DNA of 42,659 nucleotides from Natrialba swarupiae (GTDB lineage Archaea; Halobacteriota; Halobacteria; Halobacteriales; Natrialbaceae), in contig NZ_VTAW01000030.1 of assembly GCF_008245225.1 (NCBI RefSeq), positions 1 to 42,659 of the forward strand. Reading direction: 5' to 3'. Below are positions 9,097 to 16,204 of the stretch, one piece after another. Under the pieces are notes generated by a model. That model was not told the DNA's origin and did no database searches. It saw only the letters and a program-made list of their open reading frames with translations. Position numbers and translations under genes: made by a program. Position 1 is the first letter of the stretch, and each line of letters starts with the position of its first letter.

Positions 9097-9324
9097 TCAA
9101 CCGCCGTCCGGTTCGTCTTCGTCGTCCATCTCCTGTCCGTTTCCGGTCCCCTCCTCCGCGTCCGGACCGTTTTCGTCGGGCCCTTCCTCGCCGGCAGGGT
9201 CGTCCGGGTCAGCCTCGTCTTCTTCCTCACCGGGGCCACCGCAGCCGGCGAGTGCCATCGTCGATACCGCGGCGGCCGCCGTTGCGAGCAGTCTGCGACG
9301 CGTCCCGCGGGTGTTCGGATCCAT
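9097..9324 (-). CDS. Small acidic Tat lipoprotein
   Basis: 75 residues. The N-terminus RGTRRRLLATAAAAVSTMAL has a twin-arginine pattern and a hydrophobic core, followed by the lipobox LAGC, so export by Tat and lipid anchoring at Cys are expected. The mature part is almost entirely Glu, Asp, Gly and Pro (for example GEEEDEADPDDPAGEEG) and has no recognisable fold. The frame is open further upstream, but the lipobox spacing fixes the ATG at 9324. Function unknown; possibly a surface spacer or cation-binding peptide. Confidence 0.7.
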   Translation of the reverse strand: MDPNTRGTRRRLLATAAAAVSTMALAGCGGPGEEEDEADPDDPAGEEGPDENGPDAEEGTGNGQEMDDEDEPDGG

Positions 9325-9454
9325 ACCCCTCCTTCCGCGGCCAGCGGGGTAAGAGACCAGCCGACATCTGCGTGGTCGGCCGGAGCGATTCGCGCCGGCG
9401 ACCTGACGTGTTCGAAACCCGTACTGACTTATGCTCGGCTTCCCAGGACGGGGT

Positions 9455-9805
9455 ATGGAATTCGCAGTATCGCGCGACGGACGAGTGTTGGTGACCCTCC
9501 ACGAGGGAAGCGATACGACCGCCCGCGACGAAGCGAGGGCGACGTTCGTCGACGCCCTCGAGGCGCTCGAGGCCGACGGGCCGATCGTCGAGTGGGAGAT
9601 CACGCACGTCGAAATCCACGAACTCCCAACTGCACCGTTCGAACCCTACACCGTCGAACTCGCGTTCGTGGCCACGGTCGTCGTCGAGGCCGACAGTGCC
9701 GACCGCGCGGCGAACGTCGGGGCGACTACGATCGACGAGGCACTCGCGGCCGTCGCCGTCGGAACGATCTCGTATACGTCCGCGCCGACGGCGTCTGCGG
9801 GATGA
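9455..9805 (+). CDS. Conserved hypothetical protein
   Basis: 116 residues starting MEFAVSRDGRVLVTLHEGSD. TTATGC about 27 nt upstream supports the ATG at 9455 over the in-frame ATG at 9431. Predicted mixed alpha/beta: N-terminal strands, an Ala/Glu-rich helix, two long strands (PYTVELAFVATVVVEA) and a C-terminal helix. No cysteines or catalytic motif. It precedes the SAMP1-like gene by 64 nt in the same direction, but each has its own TATA element. Confidence 0.65.
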   Translation: MEFAVSRDGRVLVTLHEGSDTTARDEARATFVDALEALEADGPIVEWEITHVEIHELPTAPFEPYTVELAFVATVVVEADSADRAANVGATTIDEALAAVAVGTISYTSAPTASAG

Positions 9806-9869
9806 TACGGTCTGTTGTGAGTCGCGATCGACCGCCCGGACTTATGTCCTCACGGGACAACCACCACGT

Positions 9870-10148
9870 ATGGAGATCGATCTTCGTTTTTTCGCGACGT
9901 TTCGCGATGCGGTCGGCGAGAAAGAGCGAACGCAGACGTTCGACGACGACGCGACGGTCGGTGACGTCCTGGCCACCCTCGAAGCCGAGTACGATGGCCT
10001 CGAGGGACAGTTGCTCGAGGACGGGACGATCCGCGATCAGCTGAGCGTGTTGAAAAACGGCCGCGACGTCGTGCACATGGACGACGCCGGAACGGCACTC
10101 GAGGACGGCGACACGGTGTCCGTATTCCCGCCGGTTGCGGGCGGCTGA
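9870..10148 (+). CDS. Ubiquitin-fold small modifier / MoaD-family protein (SAMP1-like)
   Basis: 92 residues of beta-grasp type: the start MEIDLRFFATFRDAVG, a middle ATVGDVLATLE, LKNGRDVVHMDD and the C-terminus VFPPVAGG. The terminal Gly-Gly is what E1-like enzymes adenylate. In haloarchaea, SAMP1 proteins act both as protein modifiers and as the sulfur carrier of molybdopterin synthase. A pterin-dependent AOR-family enzyme is encoded at 21765, which would need such a sulfur donor, but the two are 11 kb apart. TATA-like ACTTATGT lies about 27 nt before the ATG. Family call is strong; which role dominates is not visible. Confidence 0.88.
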   Translation: MEIDLRFFATFRDAVGEKERTQTFDDDATVGDVLATLEAEYDGLEGQLLEDGTIRDQLSVLKNGRDVVHMDDAGTALEDGDTVSVFPPVAGG

Positions 10149-10454
10149 CGGGGATTCCCGGACTCGGACGCTTTCGTTCTATTTGAAACCCGTGGCAAGT
10201 AACTCCTCTCCAGTCGATCGAAGCGCTACTGGTCAGAGTTCCTCGACCGAAGCGATCGGCGAGATCGAATTCGCCGTCGTCGGAGTGGTCGATCCATCCA
10301 GTGAACGATGCGGATACTGTACCGATCGAACGGTGCGACCGAAGGGGTCGCGGGCCCGTCGAAACTGGCTGACGGCCGACCCGTTAACCGAATCACCCCG
10401 CTGCCGTCGATCGTTTACGAGAGGCATTTAGGCGTCCTCTGCCTGCCACCGGGT
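10149..10454. other. Intergenic region with the azlC promoter
   Basis: 306 nt without a convincing gene. Short frames on both strands are Arg/Ser-rich and lack initiation signals. The right end contains CATTTAGG about 27-30 nt before the azlC ATG, a good haloarchaeal TATA position for a leaderless transcript. Nothing else was recognised. Confidence 0.5.
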
Positions 10455-11279
10455 ATGGGTAGTACAGACGAATCCGGCTCGAGTCGCGTCGCGCCCTCTC
10501 GAGGCGACGGTTCGACAGAGGGCAGACCGGAGTCTACCCCAGCGAGCGTGACGTTCACTCGCGAGGGGATCCGAACCGGATTCGTCACGACGGTTCCAGT
10601 CGCTCTCGGCGTCGGGGGCTACGGGATCGCCTTCGGCGTGCTGGCGAACCAGGCGGGACTGAGCGTGGCCGAGGCGGCGCTGATGAGCGCCACCGTCCTG
10701 GCTGGAGCCTCACAGATCGTCGCCGTCGAACTCTGGGCAGATCCGATCCCCGTCGCGGCGGTGCTGTTTACGGTCTTCGCGATCAACATGCGGTACTCGC
10801 TGATGGGGGCCGCGCTGGAGCCGTGGTTTCGACAGCTCTCGCCGAAACAGATCTACGGCAGCCTCTACTTCATGGCCGACGAGAACTGGGCGCTGACGAT
10901 GCGCGATCTCACTGCCGGGAGCGGGCGCGGCGCGTTCTTGCTCGGAAGCGGCATCGCGATGTGGGTCTTCTGGGTCGGCTCGACGGTCGTCGGGGCGGTC
11001 GCCGGTGGCGTCGTCGGCGATCCCACCCGCTACGGCTTCGACTTCATCCTCGCAGCCGTCTTCGTCGCGCTCGCCGCCGAACTCTGGGAGGGGCGCTCGT
11101 CGCTTCTCCCCTGGCTCGTCGCACTCGGGGTCGCGGTCGCCGCCGCCGAACTCGTCCCCGGCCGGTGGTACATCCTGCTCGGCGGCCTCGCCGCCGCCGA
11201 ACTCGTCCCCGGCCGGTGGTACATCCTGCTCGGCGGCCTCGCCGCCGCCGTCGTCGAGGTGATCCGCTATGACGGGTGA
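10455..11279 (+). CDS. azlC: AzlC-family branched-chain amino acid exporter large subunit
   Basis: AzlC and AzlD together form an exporter of branched-chain amino acids or analogues. The first 35 residues form a hydrophilic Ser/Arg tail. The AzlC core follows: GIRTGFVTTVPVALGVGGYG, GLSVAEAALMSATVLAGASQ, FAINMRYSLMGAALEPW and LSPKQIYGSLYFMADENWAL. The C-terminus is odd: a 17-residue unit, AAAELVPGRWYILLGGL, occurs twice in a row (exact at DNA level), so the protein is 17 residues longer than expected and its last membrane segment is duplicated. The reading frame is kept. The stop overlaps the azlD start by 11 nt. Confidence 0.9.
   Translation: MGSTDESGSSRVAPSRGDGSTEGRPESTPASVTFTREGIRTGFVTTVPVALGVGGYGIAFGVLANQAGLSVAEAALMSATVLAGASQIVAVELWADPIPVAAVLFTVFAINMRYSLMGAALEPWFRQLSPKQIYGSLYFMADENWALTMRDLTAGSGRGAFLLGSGIAMWVFWVGSTVVGAVAGGVVGDPTRYGFDFILAAVFVALAAELWEGRSSLLPWLVALGVAVAAAELVPGRWYILLGGLAAAELVPGRWYILLGGLAAAVVEVIRYDG
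11137..11250. repeat. Exact 51-bp tandem duplication within azlC
   Basis: Unit 11137-11187 is repeated without a mismatch at 11188-11238, and the first 12 nt of a third copy follow (11239-11250). 51 is a multiple of three, so the frame is kept and 17 codons are added. The absence of any base change, even at third positions, implies a very recent event or an assembly artefact. Confidence 0.92.
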
Positions 11280-11604
11280 GGTGTTTCCCGCCGACGGAAT
11301 GCTCTCCCTCGAGCCGGTCGTGGTCGGCGTCGTCCTGGCGATGGCCGTCGTGACCTACCTCACGAAAGTCGGCGGCATGTGGCTCGTCCGCCACGTCGAA
11401 CTGAGCGAGCGCCTCGAGGCCGGACTCTCGGTGTTACCCGGCGCGATCGTGATCGCCATTCTGGCACCGGAACTCGCGGCCGGCGGGCCGGCCGAGTGGG
11501 GTAGTGCCGGGCTCGTGTTACTCGTGATGTGGCGAACCGACAGCATACTGCTGGCGCTGTGTGCGGGGGTTGCCGGCGTCGTCTTCCTCCGTGCGCTTTT
11601 ATAA
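11269..11604 (+). CDS. azlD: AzlD-family exporter small subunit
   Basis: 111 residues with about four membrane helices: VVVGVVLAMAVVTYLTKVGG, a turn with VELSERLEAGLSVLPGAI, IVIAILAPELAAGG and a C-terminal pair. The conserved AzlD features, TYLTKVGG after helix 1 and LPGAIV at helix 2, are present. It overlaps the end of azlC, implying translational coupling in a two-gene unit that makes one exporter. It works only with AzlC in known systems. Confidence 0.9.
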   Translation: MTGEVFPADGMLSLEPVVVGVVLAMAVVTYLTKVGGMWLVRHVELSERLEAGLSVLPGAIVIAILAPELAAGGPAEWGSAGLVLLVMWRTDSILLALCAGVAGVVFLRALL

Positions 11605-11666
11605 TGCGATGCGTGTCTCGTCCGTCCGAGGCGATACTATATCCGTTCGACGATCGAACGTGAGGT

Positions 11667-11933
11667 ATGCCAGAGCAAACGCGTGTCGAACGCTCCTTTC
11701 GTGGGATCTCCGAGCGACTCGCGATCCGGTACCTGACGAACCTCGAGGGCGAGCGAATCGACGAGGACACCGTCGTCGGTGAGGGGTGGACGGCGACGCT
11801 CTCCGCCGAGCAGGTCGACGTCGGGCCGACGCTGTCGCTGACCGAGGTGACGGTCGTCTTCGAAGGTGAGGACGATCATCTCGAGTCACTCGTCGAGGAG
11901 TTCGCCCGAAAGGCGATGCGTGCGGGTGGATAG
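11667..11933 (+). CDS. Conserved hypothetical small protein
   Basis: 88 acidic residues starting MPEQTRVERSFRGISERLA, with IRYLTNLEG, a strand region WTATLSAEQVDVG, LTEVTVVFEG and a terminal helix LVEEFARKAMRAGG. ACTATATCC lies about 28 nt before the ATG, so it probably has its own leaderless promoter rather than depending on azlCD. The next gene begins at the base after its stop, suggesting a two-gene unit. I do not recognise the family. Confidence 0.7.
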   Translation: MPEQTRVERSFRGISERLAIRYLTNLEGERIDEDTVVGEGWTATLSAEQVDVGPTLSLTEVTVVFEGEDDHLESLVEEFARKAMRAGG

Positions 11934-12332
11934 ATGGCCGACAATCCGATCGACGGGCAGGTGCTCTTGCTTACCGCCGCGAAGGCGAGCGTCCCACCGT
12001 CGCGGCTACCGGCGCTCGTCGAACGTGCACAGGCGTTACTCGAGGGTGATCTGGAGCGCTACCGTCGGTCCCACGAGCGCGTCTATGCCGCCGCCGACCG
12101 CGAGGCGTTTCTGGTCGACGAGGGCCACTGGGAGCGACTCGGCGAGCGCATGGGCGTCGACGACCGCGAGCGCTCGGCGATTCAGCGGGCCCACGAGGAG
12201 CAGTTTCGGCGAATCGGGCGACACACCGACCGCAAAGCGGAGTTCGAATCATCACTCGAGATCCGTGAACCAGTACTCGTCGGCGTCGGCGAGAGAGAAC
12301 CAGCCGAAGAATCGGCTCAGCACGGTCAATAG
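11934..12332 (+). CDS. Conserved hypothetical protein, coupled to the preceding gene
   Basis: 132 residues; the ATG directly follows the TAG of the upstream gene, so translational coupling is likely. Mostly helical and charged: PSRLPALVERAQALLEGDLE, HERVYAAADREAFLVDEGHW, LGERMGVDDRERSAIQRAH and a C-terminal EPVLVGVGE segment. No membrane segment, cysteine pair or catalytic motif is visible. Function unknown. Confidence 0.65.
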   Translation: MADNPIDGQVLLLTAAKASVPPSRLPALVERAQALLEGDLERYRRSHERVYAAADREAFLVDEGHWERLGERMGVDDRERSAIQRAHEEQFRRIGRHTDRKAEFESSLEIREPVLVGVGEREPAEESAQHGQ

Positions 12333-12376
12333 CAACTATAAAGAGCGTGTTCTCCCTCTATCCGGACATCGAGACG

Positions 12377-12835
12377 ATGGCTATCGACCACGAGACCGAA
12401 ATGACCGACGCGGAGGTGGACGCGTTCCTCGCTCGCCACGAGACGGGGGTACTCTCGCTCGCTCGAGCCGACGAGCCGTACGCGATCCCCATCTCCTACG
12501 GCTACGACGCCGACGACCGTCTCTTCTACATGCGGATGGTGTCGACACCCGACAGCGAGAAACGCGCCTTCCTCGAGTCCGATCCCGGCGCGCGGTTGGT
12601 CGTCTACGACGAACAGGAGTCGACGTACCGAAGCGTCATCGTAACCGGTATTCTCGAGGACATTCCTCCATCGGAACTGACGCCCGACCAGATCGCCCAG
12701 TACGGCGACACGAAGCGACCACTGTTCGAAATCTGGGCGGACGGGAAGCGAGAACTCGACATCGAACTGTATCGGTTGACCCCGGAGTCGGTCAACGGTC
12801 GTCGAACCGAGGTTCACCGAGGCGAGACTACCTGA
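12377..12835 (+). CDS. Pyridoxamine 5'-phosphate oxidase-like flavin-binding protein
   Basis: 152 residues of split-barrel (PNPOx-like) type, a family that binds FMN or F420. Visible features are TDAEVDAFLARHETGVLSLA, YAIPISYGYDADDRLFYMRM and VVYDEQESTYRSVIVTGIL, the strand order of haloarchaeal members annotated as pyridoxamine 5'-phosphate oxidase family. ACTATAAAG about 38 nt upstream is the promoter candidate; an in-frame GTG at 12347 is less likely as start. The gene converges with the small zinc ribbon at 12839 with only 3 nt between. The substrate is not predictable. Confidence 0.82.
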   Translation: MAIDHETEMTDAEVDAFLARHETGVLSLARADEPYAIPISYGYDADDRLFYMRMVSTPDSEKRAFLESDPGARLVVYDEQESTYRSVIVTGILEDIPPSELTPDQIAQYGDTKRPLFEIWADGKRELDIELYRLTPESVNGRRTEVHRGETT

Positions 12836-12838
12836 CGA

Positions 12839-12988
12839 CTAGTTCGTCGATTGGTTTGGCGCGAACGCGGCCCCCGTGACGTCAGCTCCACAGACAGGAC
12901 AGCCGTGTGCGAGAGTCGCCTCGCGCATCTCCTCGTTGACCTCGATCGTTTGTCCGCAGTCGGGGCAGGTGAATTCATATCTGCTCAT
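12839..12988 (-). CDS. Small CPxCG zinc-ribbon protein (49 residues)
   Basis: Reading the minus strand from the ATG at 12988 gives MSRYEFTCPDCGQTIEVNEE, then MREATLAHGCPVCGADVTGA, then AAFAPNQSTN to a TAG at 12839. Two CPxCG knuckles (Cys 8/11 and 30/33) form a typical zinc ribbon. Haloarchaea encode many such micro-proteins, several linked to stress or biofilm phenotypes. An AT-rich TATA-like AGTATATATAGG stands at 13030-13041. The gene is easy to miss because it is so short. Exact function unknown. Confidence 0.85.
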   Translation of the reverse strand: MSRYEFTCPDCGQTIEVNEEMREATLAHGCPVCGADVTGAAFAPNQSTN

Positions 12989-13085
12989 GAGGGTTGGTCG
13001 GGTGGCGTCTGGTAGGTACTACCTTCGCGTCAGTATATATAGGATTGCGGTTCAGTTCCACGGCCCAGTAGTTCCCGAAGCGTTC

Positions 13086-13760
13086 TTACCGTGTGTTTCC
13101 CTCGAGGATCGCATCGAGGAGTTTCGTCTGGGCCGCGGCGATATGCTCGGCGAACGTCGTTCCCGTAATCTCGAGTTCCTCGGCGACCTCTCCGGCGTTG
13201 GCTTGTTTCGGATGATCGAAGTACCCCATCCGGTGGGCGGTCTCGAGAACCTCGCGCTGGCGGTCGGTCAACGCGCTCCGATCGACGAAGACGAGGTTCC
13301 GATCGCCGCCGTCCTGTTGAGACCGGAGGAGTCGTTGGACATCGAGGTTCGAACACTGGCTCTGGAGTTCGCCGATAATCGACTGGAGTGACGCCATATC
13401 CGGCGCGTGAAACGTCAGGTACAGCGACGAGCCGCGGCTACGGACGTCGACCACGGGGGAGTCGAACCGTTCGACTGTCTCGCAGGGACATCCCCTGGTG
13501 AGGTCGCGATCGAAGCGGTAGACGGAGCCAGTGCCGTACTCGAAGATCGCCGAAAGGTCGACGTCGTCGACCAGTTCGACAGCGTCGTCGAGATCGTCCG
13601 CACCCTCGAGGACGAACTCCTCGGTGACTCGCTCGGGATTGGCTGGATTCGCACTTTTCGACACCGAGTGGGCCCGTCCGCCGACCGACCTGGAGGCGTG
13701 GGTGACGACACACTCCGGCGGATCGTCAATTCTCACTTCTGCACGAATCCCCGAGGACAT
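13086..13760 (-). CDS. HTH-10 (bacterio-opsin-activator-type) regulator
   Basis: 224 residues. The C-terminal third is the haloarchaeal HTH-10 domain: LTDRQREVLETAHRMGYFDHP, then AGEVAEELEITGTTFAEHIA and a final AQTKLLDAIL helix. The N-terminal about 150 residues are a strand-rich sensor module of the kind seen in Bat-like one-component regulators, with a CPC pair that could bind metal or sense redox (inference). GTTTACT lies about 30 nt before the ATG, indicating a leaderless transcript. It is divergent from the winged-helix gene at 13932. Confidence 0.88.
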   Translation of the reverse strand: MSSGIRAEVRIDDPPECVVTHASRSVGGRAHSVSKSANPANPERVTEEFVLEGADDLDDAVELVDDVDLSAIFEYGTGSVYRFDRDLTRGCPCETVERFDSPVVDVRSRGSSLYLTFHAPDMASLQSIIGELQSQCSNLDVQRLLRSQQDGGDRNLVFVDRSALTDRQREVLETAHRMGYFDHPKQANAGEVAEELEITGTTFAEHIAAAQTKLLDAILEGNTR

Positions 13761-13900
13761 CTACCGTTCGATGGTTGCTCCGTTCAAGTAAACCCTCCGT
13801 CCAACGGATGGGTCGGATTCGCTAGATCGCCCCATCGACTCCGGATCGACTGAAGCATCTACCCCGATATAAAATACCCTGTATTTAGTGGGGCTCGTTT

Positions 13901-13914
13901 GGTGGGTCCCCACC
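13901..13914. promoter_or_regulatory. 14-bp palindrome at the expected transcription start of the wHTH gene
   Basis: GGTGGGTCCCCACC is a perfect 6+2+6 palindrome. A TATA-like TATTTA stands at 13883-13887, so the palindrome overlaps the predicted start site, a place where a dimeric repressor would block transcription. An additional GTGGGG/CCCCAC pair (13888-13893, 13908-13913) overlaps it. Autoregulation by the adjacent regulator is an inference. Confidence 0.45.
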
Positions 13915-13931
13915 CGCTACGAGGAAGTACG

Positions 13932-14315
13932 ATGCCCACTTCCGACGCTAATGCAGTTCGAGGATGGCCGACCGGATCCGAGGATACCGACGTCCAGGCA
14001 GTGCTCGCCGCACTCGAGGACAACGCCTGCCGGGCCATCCTCGAGGCGACGAGTAACGAGCCGTTGACCGCGACGGAACTCTCCGAGCGCTGTGAGATTC
14101 CGATGTCGACGACCTACCGCAAAGTGGAGATGTTAACCGACGCCGATCTCGTCGAGGAACGGGTTCGGATCAACACCTCCGGCAAGCACGCCACGGAGTA
14201 TCGCCCCTGTTTCGACGACGTGATCGTCTCAGTCGCCGAGAGCGGCTCGGTCGAGATCGAACTGACGAAGCCGGCGGCCGAATCCGAGTCCCCACACGCC
14301 GTCGCTGGCGATTGA
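13932..14315 (+). CDS. ArsR-like winged helix-turn-helix regulator
   Basis: 127 residues. The winged helix lies at about 22-105: VQAVLAALEDNACRAILEAT, LTATELSERCEIPMSTTYRK (the recognition helix) and VEMLTDADLVEERV, then a wing with KHATEYRP. This is the haloarchaeal single-domain HTH type with a short acidic C-terminal tail. A palindrome lies at its predicted transcription start. It converges with the siderophore-uptake operon that ends at 14360, so it could be its regulator by proximity, but nothing in the sequence proves that. Confidence 0.88.
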   Translation: MPTSDANAVRGWPTGSEDTDVQAVLAALEDNACRAILEATSNEPLTATELSERCEIPMSTTYRKVEMLTDADLVEERVRINTSGKHATEYRPCFDDVIVSVAESGSVEIELTKPAAESESPHAVAGD

Positions 14316-14359
14316 TCGATTTCGCCGACGGTTCCACTCTATCCCGGTCTCACCGGCCG

Positions 14360-15214
14360 TCACAGCGGTCGATCGGCCAGTACGCGAAGTTGGCCGTCGA
14401 CGGTCTCGACGGTCGCCTCGACTCCGAACACGTCCGCCAGCAGCTCTTCGGTCAGCACCTCCGCAGGCGGTCCGCGGGCGTAGACCGTCCCCTCCTGGAG
14501 TGCGATCACGTGCTTGGCGTGTCGTGCGGCCTGTCCGATGTCGTGTACCACGAGTACGATCGTCGTCTTCGACTCCTCGTTGAGCCGTTCGACGACGTCC
14601 ATCACCATCAGCTGATGGCGAAGATCGAGAAACGTCGTCGGCTCGTCGAGCAAGAGCACGTCCGTCTCCTGGGCCAGCGCCATCGCGATCCAGGCGAGCT
14701 GTCGCTGGCCGCCGCTGAGTGCCCCCACCTCGCGATCCCTGAGATCCTCGACGCCCGCTAACTCGATCGCCCGTTCGACGGCCGCCCGGTCGTCGTCGCC
14801 GACCGGCTCGAAGAAGCCGCGGTGTGGGTACCGACCGTGATAGATCAGTTCCTCGACGGTGACGCTGTCGGGTGAGACGCTCTCCTGTGAGAGCAATCCG
14901 AGCGTCCGGGCGAACGCCTTGTCTCCGAACTCCGTTACGTCTCGTCCGTCGAGAACGACCGTCCCGGCGTCGGGCTCGAGTTGGCGTGCGAGCGCGCGAA
15001 GGAGCGTACTCTTGGCGCTGCCGTTCGGGCCGACGATGGCAGTGATCTCTCCGGCCGGAATCTCGAGGGATTCCCCGTCGACGATCGGCTCGTCGCCGTA
15101 GCCGAGGACGAGGTTCTCCCCGCGGAGTGCGGGTCGACCCTCGAGCGACGGCTCGTTGCCGTCGGGCGCGTTGGATTCACGCTCCTGGCGGTCGGGATGT
15201 GTGAGTTCAGTCAT
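14360..15214 (-). CDS. Fe(III)-siderophore-type ABC transporter ATP-binding protein
   Basis: 284 residues. Contains Walker A GPNGSAKST, Q-loop region LLSQESVSPDSVTVEE, signature LSGGQRQLAW, Walker B VLLLDEPTTFLD and the H-loop VVHDIGQAARHA; the FecE/FhuC-type features YHGRYPH and LDLRHQL are present. The first 25 residues form a charged tail. It is the last gene of a four-gene minus-strand operon and its ATG overlaps the FAD oxidoreductase gene by 8 nt. It would power the permease at 16205. Heme, cobalamin and siderophore importers share this fold, so the cargo is inferred. Confidence 0.92.
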   Translation of the reverse strand: MTELTHPDRQERESNAPDGNEPSLEGRPALRGENLVLGYGDEPIVDGESLEIPAGEITAIVGPNGSAKSTLLRALARQLEPDAGTVVLDGRDVTEFGDKAFARTLGLLSQESVSPDSVTVEELIYHGRYPHRGFFEPVGDDDRAAVERAIELAGVEDLRDREVGALSGGQRQLAWIAMALAQETDVLLLDEPTTFLDLRHQLMVMDVVERLNEESKTTIVLVVHDIGQAARHAKHVIALQEGTVYARGPPAEVLTEELLADVFGVEATVETVDGQLRVLADRPL

Positions 15215-16202
15215 TGCTCGCGTCGTCGGGCGTCCCGACGTGTTCGGCGAGGAGGTCGCGTCCGTCGGCGATCCGCCGCCGACGTTCCTCCTCGGAGATC
15301 TGTCGGTCGAGCCGACGTTCCTTGACGTCGGCGCGCACCCGCTCGACCCGTTCGGCATCGAACGAGGCGCCCTCGGGGATCGTTTCGTCGACCCACTCGT
15401 CGACGTGGGCTTCCCACTCCTCGCCGCCGTAGCGGCCGTCGGGGACGATCCAGTCGCGGTAGTCGGCGATCTCGTCCCAGTAGCCGCGGTCGCGGTGGAC
15501 GTCGCGGACGACCGCGAGGCCGACGCGGGCGCCGTTTCCGGCGGCGACGATCGCCTGGTGGGCGACGTCGGTGAGCCTGCCGGCGGCATAGAGGCCGTCG
15601 ATCGCGGTTCGGCCGCCGTGGTCCGTTTCGATGAACCGCTCGTGTTCGTCGAAGATCGTGCCGGCATCGAGTTCGGGCAGGTATTCCGAATCGTACACGG
15701 AGGCGGCGACGACGCGCGTCGCGTCGACGACCTGCCCCTCGGCGGTCTCGACGCGAAACCCATCCTCGAGCGACGTGACGTCCTCGACGAGTTCAGACTC
15801 GACGCGACAGCCCTCGTAGCGGGCGTGTTCCCGGCCGAGTTCGAGGAACGTGGCCGGATCGATCCCGCCCGGAAAGCCGAGGTAGTTCTCGAGGAGGCCA
15901 CACTGATCGATTGCGGACCGACCGCGAGCGAGGACGACCGTCTCGAGGCCCGCGCGGGCGGTGAAGATGCCGGCGGAGAGGCCGGCCGCGCCGCCGCCGA
16001 CGACCGCGACGTCGTAACGGGTCGGTCCGCCGTCCGTGCGGTAGTTCGAATCCGCTTCGCTCGAGTCACATTCCGGTAGGGTTGTATTGCGTTCCATCTC
16101 CAGTCGGTTCGTGTCGTATTCCATTTCGTTCGTCTCGCGGTTCGTCTCCGGTTGGGTCGTCTCGCGGTTCGTCTCGTTCGTGTCGTATTCGTGACCGTTC
16201 AT
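15207..16202 (-). CDS. FAD-dependent pyridine nucleotide oxidoreductase in the uptake operon
   Basis: 331 residues with a thioredoxin-reductase-like fold: FAD motif VAVVGGGAAGLSAGIFTAR and a second FAD motif DGLYAAGRLTDVAHQAIVAA. No CxxC redox pair exists (single Cys in SAIDQCGLLENY), so it is not a thioredoxin reductase. Placed between permease and ATPase genes with 2 nt and -8 nt spacing, it may reduce ferric iron or a ferric siderophore inside the cell (inference from context). The first about 45 residues are a Thr/Asn/Glu-rich repeat (EYDTN twice, ETNRET twice) absent from related enzymes; Met 27 or Met 36 could be the real start. Confidence 0.85.
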   Translation of the reverse strand: MNGHEYDTNETNRETTQPETNRETNEMEYDTNRLEMERNTTLPECDSSEADSNYRTDGGPTRYDVAVVGGGAAGLSAGIFTARAGLETVVLARGRSAIDQCGLLENYLGFPGGIDPATFLELGREHARYEGCRVESELVEDVTSLEDGFRVETAEGQVVDATRVVAASVYDSEYLPELDAGTIFDEHERFIETDHGGRTAIDGLYAAGRLTDVAHQAIVAAGNGARVGLAVVRDVHRDRGYWDEIADYRDWIVPDGRYGGEEWEAHVDEWVDETIPEGASFDAERVERVRADVKERRLDRQISEEERRRRIADGRDLLAEHVGTPDDASND

Positions 16203-16204
16203 GC

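Noticed and set aside
10135-10431. Short frames in the gap before azlC
   Set aside because: No start signals, Arg/Ser-rich translation, no recognised motif.
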